The notes below the pieces were generated by a model, which saw nothing but the letters and a program-made list of their open reading frames with translations, was not told the origin of the DNA and made no database searches. A stretch of DNA of 34,236 nucleotides from Segatella oulorum JCM 14966 (GTDB taxonomy: Bacteria > Bacteroidota > Bacteroidia > Bacteroidales > Bacteroidaceae): contig NZ_BAJQ01000029.1 of the NCBI RefSeq assembly GCF_000613785.1, positions 1 to 34,236 of the forward strand, read 5' to 3'. Shown in pieces: positions 1 to 7,763 of the stretch (position 1 is the stretch's first letter; every line of letters begins with the position of its first letter). The position numbers and the translations under genes were made by a program.

Positions 1-82
1 CCTCCCTCATTCATTGTTACCCAGGGTAGCCTCCTATCGTCGGCAACCCTAGGCTATCGAAAGTACAACCCCGATGGGGTTG
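1..82. repeat. REP-like palindromic block, left copy
   Basis: Positions 18-72 match, in reverse complement and with few differences, the block at 33794-33850 next to the Y1 transposase at the other end of the window. The block contains the imperfect palindrome GGTTGCCGACGATAGGAGGC as read on the minus strand. It ends in a clean hairpin, CAACCCC-GAT-GGGGTTG, at 66-82. Short GC-rich palindromes in intergenic DNA that are shared with the flank of an IS200-type transposase are the hallmark of REP elements. The assignment is by structure; no search was made. Confidence 0.6.
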
Positions 83-90
83 AGCACACC

Positions 91-370
91 ATTGGCGGTT
101 ATCACAGAACAAATATACCATCGTTGAATGCGACACCACCATTTATCGTGAGACAAAATCACGGGGGGAAGGCACAACATTAGCGGTTATTACAGAACAA
201 ATACATCATGGTTGAATGCGATATCACCATTTATTATAAGACAAAAGCACGGGGTAAGGCACACCATGGGCAGTTATCACAGAACAAATATACCATGGTT
301 GAATGCGACACCACCATTTATCATAAAACAAAATCACGGTTTTGGGGGAACACTATCAATGTTATCACAA
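91..370. repeat. 87/88-bp imperfect tandem repeat, three copies plus a partial fourth
   Basis: The anchor CAGAACAAATA occurs at 105, 193 and 280, giving a pitch of 88 then 87 bp, and the flanking text (GTTGAATGCGA, CACCATTTAT, AAAATCACGG) repeats with it. A decayed fourth start is at about 355-369. The pitch is not a constant multiple of three and stops interrupt the frames, so I do not call a protein here. Parts resemble the complement of the degenerate repeats at 33.24-33.45 kb, which suggests one repeat family at both ends. Confidence 0.75.
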
Positions 371-422
371 ATTAAAATCGCATACAGAGGTTGCAACATC
401 ATGATTCGTTATCCAACAATAA

Positions 423-611
423 CATGGCAGACGCTTCGCAGGCATTGAGCAAGAGGAAGTGTTTTGTCGGTTAAGTAAGGCACGACGCGAGGCACTCTTG
501 CTACACGAAGAAAGGGAAAAGTTGATGCGCCACATTGAGGATTTGCAGGTTTTAGGTGCACAAACGATGGTTAACGAAACATTTCCGCCATATCGCAAAT
601 TGCCTTTTTAA
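423..611 (+). pseudogene. Decayed coding remnant, C-terminal part of an unknown protein
   Basis: A stop-free run of 62 codons between TAA at 420-422 and TAA at 609-611 has protein-like composition. It contains a charged helical stretch (LSKARREALLLHEEREKLMR) and ends in YRKLPF. It has no start codon near its beginning, so only a tail would survive. A second frame just downstream (about 620-708) reads EEGKKDGMELMGG, again protein-like. This pattern of a charged helix followed by GKK-G repeats recalls the C-termini of PD-(D/E)XK (Rpn-type) transposases common in Bacteroidales, but the match is weak and from memory. It may be nothing. Confidence 0.25.
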
Positions 612-723
612 CCCAAATTGATGACCGACACCAGCACAAGGACATAGAAGAGGGAAAGAAAGACGGAATGGAGTTGATGGGAGGTTGCAACAAACTCATT
701 GGGATGTAGGTTGCAACGGTGCC

Positions 724-1301
724 TTAAGCTGTGAGGTGGGTGATCAAAACCTTGATGCCAATAGCAATGAGGATAACGCCTCCCAACAAGGCAGGCTTGA
801 GCTTTCGCTCGATAGGTGCGCCAAACCGTGTGCCCAATTTCATGCCCCAAAGGGTTAAAACGAAGGTCACTCCCCCAATGAGCAGCAAAGGTTGCGTGAG
901 TGTTGTGACGTGGTGATAGCCCATACAAGCAAAAGAAATGCCGATGGCTAAGGCATCAATGCTGGTGGCTACGCCCAAGATGAGTTGATTTTTAAGTTCG
1001 CAAGGTTCATCTTCCGCTGTTCTTCGGGCAAATAGGCATCGCGAATCATGCGCCCACCCAAGAAAGCTAACAGCCCGAAAGCAATCCAATGATCGAAGGC
1101 TTCGACATAATGGGCAAACGAGTTGATGGCAAACCAACCCAAAAGGGGCATCGCCATTTGGAACAATCCAAAAAAGAAAGCCATGGAAAGTGCGGTGCGC
1201 CACTGAAATTTCTTAATGATAATGCCACTGGCTATGGCCATGGTGAAGCAGTCCATCGCCACAGCAACGGCCAAAAGCAACATATCAATGAACGGCATCA
1301 T
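724..1301 (-). pseudogene. mntP: Manganese efflux pump MntP, split by one frameshift
   Basis: MntP exports Mn(II) across the inner membrane through six transmembrane helices. The first frame, from ATG at 1301, gives MMPFIDMLLLAVAVAMDCFT and continues to YLPEEQRKMN, which covers TM1-3 and the central loop. The second frame resumes with LKNQLILGVATSIDALAIG and runs to the stop at 724, which covers TM4-6. Both family signatures, AMDCF and SIDALAIGISF, are present. The frames join at an A-run on the minus strand (989-993, five bases); six bases would restore one protein of about 190 residues, the normal family length. The gene lies 45 bp downstream of the phytase-like gene on the same strand. A sequencing error, slipped-strand variation or true inactivation are all possible. 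Confidence 0.85.
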
Positions 1302-1346
1302 AGTTTATTTTGAACAAAGTTTATCAGAAAATTCATCATACACGAA

Positions 1347-2360
1347 CTACTTCTTTTGATAGGGTTCGACCACAATCGTTCTGAAATAGTCTTTCAAAAC
1401 GCCCTTAGCCTGGTTTTGACTATCAGCACAAAGTACTATCACTCGGCGGCCATCGGGCAGCAAAGGGCCTTCACACATGCCTTCATAATCGGCAAAATCC
1501 ATATCACCCAACCGCAGCCATGTGCGCCATCCCACAACAAACTGCTTTTGGGCATTGCCCGGTTTGATGCGGAACAGCTTGTTCATCACCCAGCTATTGA
1601 GATACAAAGGACGAATATACACTTCGCGTTCTAACACCAACAAGGTGCCATCCGAGAGGGCTGTCAATTCGGAAACGCCATAAGCGTGGCGCTGATCGGG
1701 CTTAGAAAGATCCTCCAAAGGCTCATCAATCAAATAGGGATATTGCTTCTCGTCATCAAGATGCAAATCGAATTGTTTCAGTCGCAACAGCAAACCATTA
1801 TCAATGATGAGCGGTGATTCGTTGATGGTGAAGAGCTTTTGGCGCACGCCATCGTAGGTGAGACTTTCAATTCCGCGATTGACAGGCGCATGCTTGCGGT
1901 AGTCTTCGACCATGGTCTTGCGCACCACCATTCGGCTTTCACAGTCATAATCGATAATTTCTGCAGAGGCTTCGTTACCAATATAAATATGATGGCGCGC
2001 AGAGTCATAAGCAATCGCCTCCTCGTCTTGATTGTTCCCAGGGAGTTCTGTAAAGCCCCGATTGTCAATCTGTATGATTTCGCCACGCGTATTGAGCGCA
2101 ATATGAAAGATGTAGAAGCCTGCACGTCCGCCTTTATCGCTCACAACGGCATATAAATCGTTGCCCAAATAGGCCAAACCACTATAATTTCCAGGGGGAA
2201 TAGTCTTAAAAGCATGCTGTGGCAACAGGGCTGCTTTTAAGGAATCAGTAAGCTGTGTGTCGGTCGTCCCACCATCTATTCCGTGTCCAATTACCAACAT
2301 TGATAATTGAAACAGAATGATTGCCACCAAAAAAGGCCGCCTTAATTGAATCATTTGCAT
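1347..2360 (-). CDS. Secreted phytase-like (esterase-like activity of phytase) family protein
   Basis: This 337-residue protein starts with an N-terminal signal peptide (MQMIQLRRPFLVAIILFQLS). The body has the beta-propeller character of the phytase-like family (PF13449): SGLAYLGNDLYAVVSDKGG near the start, DEEAIAYDSARHHIYIGNE, GIESLTYDG, YGVSELTALSDGTLLVLERE, and YEGMCEGPLLPDGRRVIVLCADS near the end. Such proteins are periplasmic or secreted; substrate and activity cannot be read from sequence. I chose the ATG at 2360 (the ATG at 2354 is equally possible) because it begins the signal peptide. An in-frame ATG at 2420 would place 20 polar residues before it, though the promoter at 2434-2441 permits it. 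Probably co-transcribed with mntP. Confidence 0.8.
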   Translation of the reverse strand: MQMIQLRRPFLVAIILFQLSMLVIGHGIDGGTTDTQLTDSLKAALLPQHAFKTIPPGNYSGLAYLGNDLYAVVSDKGGRAGFYIFHIALNTRGEIIQIDNRGFTELPGNNQDEEAIAYDSARHHIYIGNEASAEIIDYDCESRMVVRKTMVEDYRKHAPVNRGIESLTYDGVRQKLFTINESPLIIDNGLLLRLKQFDLHLDDEKQYPYLIDEPLEDLSKPDQRHAYGVSELTALSDGTLLVLEREVYIRPLYLNSWVMNKLFRIKPGNAQKQFVVGWRTWLRLGDMDFADYEGMCEGPLLPDGRRVIVLCADSQNQAKGVLKDYFRTIVVEPYQKK

Positions 2361-2433
2361 AAATGTTTTTGTAAAAGTTGCATGATGCCGTATGCCAAAG
2401 AAAGGTACTCCTGCGTTCAAAAAAGATTTCGTG

Positions 2434-2441
2434 CAAAGATA
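2434..2441 (-). promoter_or_regulatory. Bacteroidetes -7 box for the phytase-like/mntP unit
   Basis: On the minus strand this reads TATCTTTG, a perfect TAnnTTTG box followed by GCACG. Transcription would begin near 2427, giving a leader of about 65 bases before the ATG at 2360. No clear -33 TTTG is seen. Confidence 0.6.
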
Positions 2442-2601
2442 ATAAAAATTATATTCGTGCGTTATAAAAAAAGGTTCAATAAAATTTAATCACACAAAAG
2501 GGTTGAAAGAAACAGGAAAACAACTTGCACACTATCGATTTTCTTCGAGCTTTAATAGATTTGTTTTTATGTTAAAAATACTCAATTTGCACACAAAATA
2601 A

Positions 2602-2632
2602 TTGCACTTTATAATAATAATGTGTACCTTTG
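2602..2632 (+). promoter_or_regulatory. Promoter of rpoD, -33 TTG and -7 TACCTTTG
   Basis: TTG at 2602-2604 and TACCTTTG at 2625-2632 are separated by 20 bases, which fits the Bacteroidetes primary sigma consensus (TTTG, about 19 bases, TAnnTTTG). The leader to the ATG at 2703 is about 65 bases. Confidence 0.7.
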
Positions 2633-2702
2633 CACGCATTTTGCAACATACCACAGGGGCAAAAGATTGTTTTTCAAGACTTAAGATATAGGAACAAGCA
2701 TA

Positions 2703-3575
2703 ATGAGACAGCTAAAAATTCAGAAAAGTATTACGAACCGTTCGAGTGAAGCGTTGGATAAATACCTTGTAGAGATCGGACGTGCGCCTTTGATTTCTAT
2801 TGATGAAGAGATCGAATTAGCACAGAAAATTAAAAAAGGTGGGCGCGAAGGTGAGCGGGCTAAGGAGAAATTGGTGACGGCTAATCTGCGTTTTGTGGTG
2901 TCAGTTGCAAAACAATATCAGCATCAGGGGCTGTCATTGACCGACCTTATCGACGAAGGTAACATTGGATTGGTGAAAGCTGCCGAGAAATTTGATGAGA
3001 CACGCGGCTTTAAATTCATCTCGTATGCCGTTTGGTGGATACGCCAAAGCATCCTTCAAGCGATTGCTGAACAGAGCCGTATTGTGCGCTTACCTCTGAA
3101 TCAGGTGGGTTCGCTGAATAAAATCAATCGCGAAATCAACCGGTTTGAACAAGAAAATCAGCGTAAGCCCTCATTGACAGAGCTATCAAATGCTACAAAA
3201 ATTGACGAAGAGAAGATTGACCAAAGCCTCATGGCCGACAGTCATCATGTGAGTATTGATGCGCCTTTCCAAGAAGGTGAGGACAATAGCATGGTTGATG
3301 TGATGGCTGGCGGCGAAGATAGTCGCACGGATCGTCAGGTAGACCACGAGTCAATGGCTTTGGAATTGGACTCGGTCTTGCGCAAAGTGCTTAAAGATCG
3401 CGAGATAACCATTATCCGCGAATGCTTTGGTATCAGCTGTCACGAGAAAGGTTTGGAAGAGATTGGCGACCAACTGGGCCTCACTCGTGAGCGCGTTCGA
3501 CAGATTAGAGAAAAGAGTATTGCAAAACTTCGCGACAGCGGTTATGCAAAAATCTTAATGAAATATTTGGGCTAA
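2703..3575 (+). CDS. rpoD: Primary RNA polymerase sigma factor RpoD/SigA
   Basis: This 290-residue sigma-70 family protein directs core RNA polymerase to housekeeping promoters. Region 1.2 lies at residues 16-50 (ALDKYLVEIGRAPLISIDEE). Region 2 is at about 56-125, with NLRFVVSVAKQYQ, DLIDEGNIGLVKAAEKFD and the -10 recognition helix YAVWWIRQSILQAI. Region 3 is at about 135-215. Region 4 is at about 225-285, with the helix-turn-helix IGDQLGLTRERVRQIREKS. Region 1.1 is absent, as is normal for the Bacteroidetes primary sigma, which recognises the TAnnTTTG boxes noted across this window. Monocistronic: its own promoter precedes it and a strong terminator follows. Confidence 0.97.
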   Translation: MRQLKIQKSITNRSSEALDKYLVEIGRAPLISIDEEIELAQKIKKGGREGERAKEKLVTANLRFVVSVAKQYQHQGLSLTDLIDEGNIGLVKAAEKFDETRGFKFISYAVWWIRQSILQAIAEQSRIVRLPLNQVGSLNKINREINRFEQENQRKPSLTELSNATKIDEEKIDQSLMADSHHVSIDAPFQEGEDNSMVDVMAGGEDSRTDRQVDHESMALELDSVLRKVLKDREITIIRECFGISCHEKGLEEIGDQLGLTRERVRQIREKSIAKLRDSGYAKILMKYLG

Positions 3576-3603
3576 GCGTCACAAAAGACACTGCGTGGCG
3601 CAG

Positions 3604-3633
3604 AAAGCGAGGGGTGTCATCCCCTCGCTTTTT
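3604..3633 (+). terminator. Rho-independent terminator of rpoD
   Basis: A perfect 11-bp stem (AAAGCGAGGGG at 3604-3614 with CCCCTCGCTTT at 3621-3631) encloses a six-base loop and runs into a T-tract ending at 3633, 29 bases after the rpoD stop. Confidence 0.9.
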
Positions 3634-3669
3634 ATGTATCATAGCATGCTCCTGTGGCAATGGAGGTAC

Positions 3670-3709
3670 AAAGGTTGCGACCTTTCCATCCTTTACCACA
3701 GTAAATTTG
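3670..3709 (+). promoter_or_regulatory. Promoter and operator-like palindrome before the GltD-like gene
   Basis: AAAGGT-TGCG-ACCTTT at 3670-3685 is a perfect inverted repeat that falls at about the -33 position of a TAAATTTG box at 3702-3709. A site overlapping the -33 region could bind a repressor or activator. The ATG at 3724 follows by 14 bases, so the transcript has almost no leader. Confidence 0.45.
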
Positions 3710-3723
3710 AACAATATTATACA

Positions 3724-5079
3724 ATGACAGCAGAAGGAAAAAACACATTCCAAGTGGTAGACGAGGGATTTACCCTGAGAGAAGCAGTGGCTGAGGCGAA
3801 GAAATGCTTGCAATGTAAGGTGCCTTCATGCAGAAAAGGTTGCCCTATTGAGAATGATATTCCGCAATTTATCCATGCCTTGACCATGGGAAATGTGGGG
3901 GATGCCATGCGGATTATCAACGAAAAGAGCAATCTTCCGGCCATCTGTGGGCGTGTTTGTCCACACGAAAAGCAATGTCAAGGGCATTGTGTGCTCAACA
4001 AAAAGAATGAACCTATCCAAATAGGCAAGATAGAACAGTTCATAGCTGACTTCGATACGGAGATGAATCTCACGCGAGAACCACTGCCACAAAAGAGCCG
4101 TGGCAAGATAGCTGTGATTGGTTCGGGGCCAGCGGGGCTCACTGTGGCGGGCGATTTGGCACGAATTGGTTTCAATGTTACGATTTTTGAAGGGCAGAAT
4201 GAGCCGGGAGGTGTGCTGATGTATGGCATTCCTGAATATCGTTTGCCCAAGAAAGTGGTACGAGCCGAGATAGAAAAGATTGCAGCTTTGGGCGTAAACT
4301 TCAAATGTAACACGCTTATGGGCGAGGGAGACAACACCATTGACAGCCTTTTTGAGCAGGGATTTGATGCCATCTTCATTGGAACCGGAACGGCTGTACC
4401 TCAAAATATGGACACAACACCCGGTGCAACGCTGCGTGGTGTGAGCCAAAGCACCTACTTTTTACACAATGTGAACAGCTTTAACGAGGGTGCTATCAGC
4501 CGCAATGCCGTACCCCTTAGGCAGGGAGAGCGCATAGCTGTCATCGGAGGTGGTAATGTTGCGATGGACACTGCACGCACTGCTATCCGCTTAGGCGCAG
4601 AAGTTACGGTGCTTTATCGGCGCACAGAAGCCGAAATGCCGGCCATAAAGGCAGAGTATGAGCAAGCGGTTGCCGAAGGAGTGAAGTTTGAATGGCAAAC
4701 AACGGTCACCGAATTCATTGCAGGTTCGAATGGCCGTTTGGCAGCATGCAAGCTCAAAACGCCGACAGATGAACATGAGGCGCCCTTCGACCGTGTGTTT
4801 TTAGCCATCGGAAGCAAACCAGCCAACCGCATCGTTCGCTCCACAGCTGGCATAGAAGTGGACGAAAACGGTTATATAAAGGTGGTGGATCGTCCCATGG
4901 GAATGACCACTCGGCGTGGTGTTTTCGCTGGAGGGGATGTAGTACATCGCCCACAAACGGTGGTATTGGCCATGAAAGCGGCCAAAGATGTGGCACAAGG
5001 CATGGCACAATATGTGGATGCCATCAAGCTTCTTGAGGTTGCTAAAAAAGTTGAAGAAGACCGAGAAGCAGCTAAATAA
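3724..5079 (+). CDS. GltD/NfnB-type NADPH-dependent flavin oxidoreductase
   Basis: A 451-residue relative of the glutamate synthase small subunit and of NfnB/SudA. The N-terminal domain has the cysteine sets for two iron-sulfur clusters (C28, C31, C36, C40 and C75, C79, C85, C89). It is followed by the FAD-binding GSGPAG (133-138), PGGVLMYGIPEYRLPK, the NADPH-binding GGGNVAMD (275-282), and the C-terminal flavin motif GVFAGGDVV. The family transfers electrons between NAD(P)H, FAD and a partner. No gltB or nfnA lies beside it, so the partner and true reaction are unknown. The frame stays open back to 3595, but that would run through the rpoD terminator and lie upstream of the promoter, so ATG 3724 is the start. 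Confidence 0.88.
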   Translation: MTAEGKNTFQVVDEGFTLREAVAEAKKCLQCKVPSCRKGCPIENDIPQFIHALTMGNVGDAMRIINEKSNLPAICGRVCPHEKQCQGHCVLNKKNEPIQIGKIEQFIADFDTEMNLTREPLPQKSRGKIAVIGSGPAGLTVAGDLARIGFNVTIFEGQNEPGGVLMYGIPEYRLPKKVVRAEIEKIAALGVNFKCNTLMGEGDNTIDSLFEQGFDAIFIGTGTAVPQNMDTTPGATLRGVSQSTYFLHNVNSFNEGAISRNAVPLRQGERIAVIGGGNVAMDTARTAIRLGAEVTVLYRRTEAEMPAIKAEYEQAVAEGVKFEWQTTVTEFIAGSNGRLAACKLKTPTDEHEAPFDRVFLAIGSKPANRIVRSTAGIEVDENGYIKVVDRPMGMTTRRGVFAGGDVVHRPQTVVLAMKAAKDVAQGMAQYVDAIKLLEVAKKVEEDREAAK

Positions 5080-5125
5080 AACACAATTTTTTAGTTTATT
5101 CCGAATGTCTGTCAGCTTATTTTAG

Positions 5126-5133
5126 TACCTTTG
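5126..5133 (+). promoter_or_regulatory. -7 box before the IMP cyclohydrolase and mre cluster
   Basis: TACCTTTG followed by GCGAGC is a perfect TAnnTTTG box, 33 bases before the ATG at 5167. It is probably the head promoter of the purH-mreB operon. Confidence 0.65.
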
Positions 5134-5166
5134 CGAGCGAATATGTGAACTTTTTTGAACAGAAGA

Positions 5167-5760
5167 ATGGCTGAAACAAGAAAAATAAAAACAGCATTGA
5201 TATCGGTCTTTCATAAAGATGGCTTAGAAGAATTGTTGGCTAAATTGCATGAAGAGGGTGTGAAATTTCTCTCAACAGGCGGCACTCAGCAGTTTATTGA
5301 GTCGTTAGGCTATGCTTGTGAAACGGTAGAAAGCATCACAAGTTATCCATCTATCTTGGGAGGTCGCGTGAAAACGCTGCATCCAAAGATATTCGGCGGC
5401 ATCTTAGGTCGCAGAGATTTGGCTGAAGATCAAGCACAAATGGCACAGTATGAGATACCAGCCATCGACTTAGTGGTGGTGGATTTGTACCCCTTTGAGC
5501 AGACAGTGGCATCAGGAGCAAGCGAAACAGACATCATTGAGAAGATTGATATTGGTGGTATTTCTTTGATTCGTGCAGCTGCTAAGAACTATAAAGATGT
5601 TGTTATCGTACCCAGTAAGGCTGAATATTCTATGCTTTTACACTTGCTTCAGCAACAGGGTGCAGAGACAACTATCGAAGAACGTCGCGAATTTGCAGCG
5701 CGTGCATTTGCCGTTAGCAGTCATTATGACACCGCTATTCATCAATGGTTTGTAAAATAA
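5167..5760 (+). CDS. purH: Stand-alone IMP cyclohydrolase (PurH N-terminal domain only)
   Basis: IMP cyclohydrolase closes FAICAR to IMP, the last step of purine synthesis. These 197 residues match the MGS-like N-terminal half of bifunctional PurH: KTALISVFHKDGL, FLSTGGTQ, YPSILGGRVKTLHPKIFGGIL, DLVVVDLYPFE, EKIDIGGISLIRAAAKN, and AVSSHYDTAI just before the end. The protein stops at the natural domain boundary, and mreB begins 13 bp later. The AICAR transformylase half (about 300 residues in full-length PurH) is therefore absent here and must be encoded elsewhere if the pathway is complete. ATG 5167 is preferred over the in-frame TTG at 5155. Placement before mreB matches the Bacteroidales order. 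Confidence 0.9.
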   Translation: MAETRKIKTALISVFHKDGLEELLAKLHEEGVKFLSTGGTQQFIESLGYACETVESITSYPSILGGRVKTLHPKIFGGILGRRDLAEDQAQMAQYEIPAIDLVVVDLYPFEQTVASGASETDIIEKIDIGGISLIRAAAKNYKDVVIVPSKAEYSMLLHLLQQQGAETTIEERREFAARAFAVSSHYDTAIHQWFVK

Positions 5761-5773
5761 TTAAGCATATTAT

Positions 5774-6796
5774 ATGGGATTTTTTTCTTTTATCCAAGAA
5801 ATAGCAATGGATCTTGGCACCGCCAACACCATCATTACGAGTGATGATAAGATTGTGGTTGATGAGCCATCTGTCGTTGCTCTTGATCGCCGTACAGACA
5901 AAATGATTGCCGTAGGGTCTCAAGCTAAGATGATGTATGAGAAGACTCACGACAACATTCGCACCATAAGACCTTTGCGAAATGGTGTCATCGCCGACTT
6001 CACTGCATGTGAACAAATGATGCGAGGGCTCATTAGAATGGTACATTCCGGGCGTCGTTTATGGTCGCCTTCATTACGAATGGTAATCGGAGTACCATCG
6101 GGTTCTACCGAAGTTGAGTTGCGTGCGGTTCGCGATAGCGCTGAACATGCCAACGGACGTGACGTGTACTTAATCTTCGAACCCATGGCTGCAGCTATCG
6201 GTATCGGTATTGATGTCGAAGCACCCGAGGGCAATATGATTGTTGATATTGGCGGTGGTAGCACCGAGATTGCAGTGATTTCTTTGGGAGGTATCGTGAG
6301 TAACAACTCCATTCGCACAGCAGGTGATGATCTAACTGCCGACATTCAGGAGTATATGAGCCGTCAACACAATGTGAAAGTGAGCGAAAGAATGGCTGAA
6401 CGTATTAAGATTCACGTTGGATCTGCTTTGACAGATTTAGGCGAAGAAGGCCCAGAAGACTTCGTTGTGCATGGCCCTAACCGCATAACGGCATTGCCAA
6501 TGGAGGTTCCTGTGTGCTATCAAGAGATTGCACATTGCTTAGATAAGACCATTTCGAAGATCGAAAATGCTGTGCTTTCGGCATTAGAGAATACGCCACC
6601 CGAGCTCTATGCCGACATTGTTCGCAATGGAATCTATCTCACTGGTGGTGGAGCTTTGTTGCGAGGATTAGACAAACGTTTGACAGACAAGATCAATATT
6701 CCATTCCACATTGCCGACGATCCCTTGCATAGTGTGGCAAGAGGTGCAGGAATTGCCTTAAAAAATGTGGAACGCTTCTCATTCTTGATGCGTTAA
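5774..6796 (+). CDS. mreB: Rod-shape-determining actin homologue MreB
   Basis: A 340-residue bacterial actin that polymerises under the inner membrane and guides lateral wall synthesis. The ATP-binding phosphate-1 motif is MDLGTANTII (residues 12-21). Other actin-fold motifs are VIGVPSG, FEPMAAAIGIGID, phosphate-2 IVDIGGGSTEIAVISLGG, and the adenosine motif YLTGGGALLRGLD. The N-terminal MGFFSFIQE is the amphipathic membrane-binding start typical of MreB. Length is normal. It is the first elongasome gene of the cluster, 13 bp behind the IMP cyclohydrolase. Confidence 0.96.
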   Translation: MGFFSFIQEIAMDLGTANTIITSDDKIVVDEPSVVALDRRTDKMIAVGSQAKMMYEKTHDNIRTIRPLRNGVIADFTACEQMMRGLIRMVHSGRRLWSPSLRMVIGVPSGSTEVELRAVRDSAEHANGRDVYLIFEPMAAAIGIGIDVEAPEGNMIVDIGGGSTEIAVISLGGIVSNNSIRTAGDDLTADIQEYMSRQHNVKVSERMAERIKIHVGSALTDLGEEGPEDFVVHGPNRITALPMEVPVCYQEIAHCLDKTISKIENAVLSALENTPPELYADIVRNGIYLTGGGALLRGLDKRLTDKINIPFHIADDPLHSVARGAGIALKNVERFSFLMR

Positions 6797-6805
6797 CTGA
6801 TAAGG

Positions 6806-6846
6806 CAGGTGTTGGCAGTTTCTTTCGATTTGACTGCTAACACTTG
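6806..6846 (+). terminator. Stem-loop between mreB and mreC, possible attenuator
   Basis: CAGGTGTTGGCAG (6806-6818) pairs with CTGCTAACACTTG (6834-6846) over 13 positions including two G-U pairs, with a 15-base pyrimidine-rich loop. Only a weak T-rich tail follows (TTGCTTTATG). It sits 20 bases before the mreC start, so it may partly terminate transcription or protect the 3' end of mreB mRNA, leaving mreB made in excess over mreCD. Confidence 0.45.
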
Positions 6847-6866
6847 TTGCTTTATGAAGGATATAC

Positions 6867-7741
6867 ATGCACAACCTCTTAAACTTTCTTGCGAAATATA
6901 GCTATTGGTTTCTATTTTTAGTATTAGAAGCCATTAGTTTTATGTTGCTATTTCAATTCAACAGCTACCAAGCAGTGTTTGGTTTACCTCTGCAAACGCC
7001 GTCTCGGGGAAGGTTTATGAGCAAAGTGCCAAGGTAAAGTCCTATTTCCAATTAGAAACAATCAATGAAGAATTGACAAAAGAGAACCTCTATTTGGCAC
7101 ACAGACTGCAGCTGTTGAATGCACAAAAAGAGGATTCTATCGCCGATTCACTGGCACATGCAAGTGCATTGCTGCAACATTTATCCCCCTACAAGCTTAT
7201 CCCTGCAAAGATTGTTCATGCCTCATTGAACAAACGGGACAACCTTTTAACCATCGATAAAGGTGCACGCGACGGTGTAAAACGCGACATGGGCGTCGTT
7301 TGTGGCACAGGAGTTGTGGGCATTGTTTACCTCACTTCCAATCACTATTCTGTGGTTATTCCCGTACTAAGTTCACAATCCAGCATCAGTTGTGTGATTG
7401 AAAACCGGGGCTATTTTGGCTATCTGCATTGGACAGGTGGTGATATTTGTCGAGCCTTTGTCGATGATATTCCACGCCATGCCCACTTCAGACTCTACGA
7501 AAACGTCGTTACCAGCGGCTATTCTTCTGTGTTCCCAGCTGGTATTCCCGTAGGAAAAATCCTGCATGTATATAATTCTCCCGACCAAATGTCCTATCGT
7601 TTGCAACTCCAACTATCGACAAACTTTGGCACCCTTCGTGATGTTTTCGTTATAGATAACAGTGCTTTTGCCGAACAAATAGACATTCTCCGTGCGGCGG
7701 AAGACTCGATGCGGGTAAAAAATGGTGGAGAGAAACAATGA
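6867..7741 (+). pseudogene. mreC: Rod-shape-determining protein MreC, split by one frameshift
   Basis: MreC is a bitopic periplasmic scaffold that links MreB/MreD to PBP2. ATG 6867 opens the N-terminal cytoplasmic and membrane segment (HNLLNFLAKYSYWFLFLVLE, then FMLLFQFNSYQ). At about 6969-6973 the frame is lost and runs to a stop at 7018-7020. One base further on, the family continues as SVWFTSANAVSGKVYEQSAK, a coiled coil (INEELTKENLYLAHRLQ), and the beta-barrel body (PAKIVHASLNKRDNLLTID to the stop at 7741). One added A in CAAG restores a protein of about 290 residues, the family size. Because MreC is normally essential with MreB and PBP2, sequence error is more likely than loss. Confidence 0.88.
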
Positions 7742-7763
7742 CTATTGTTAGAAAATTTTGCGT

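Noticed and set aside
212..448. Plus-strand open frame over the left tandem repeat
   Set aside because: It is made of the 87/88-bp repeat and intergenic sequence; the repeat pitch is not a constant multiple of three and the peptide has no family features.
3595..3723. Longer N-terminus for the GltD-like protein
   Set aside because: It would start inside the rpoD terminator and upstream of the predicted promoter; the family N-terminus fits ATG 3724.
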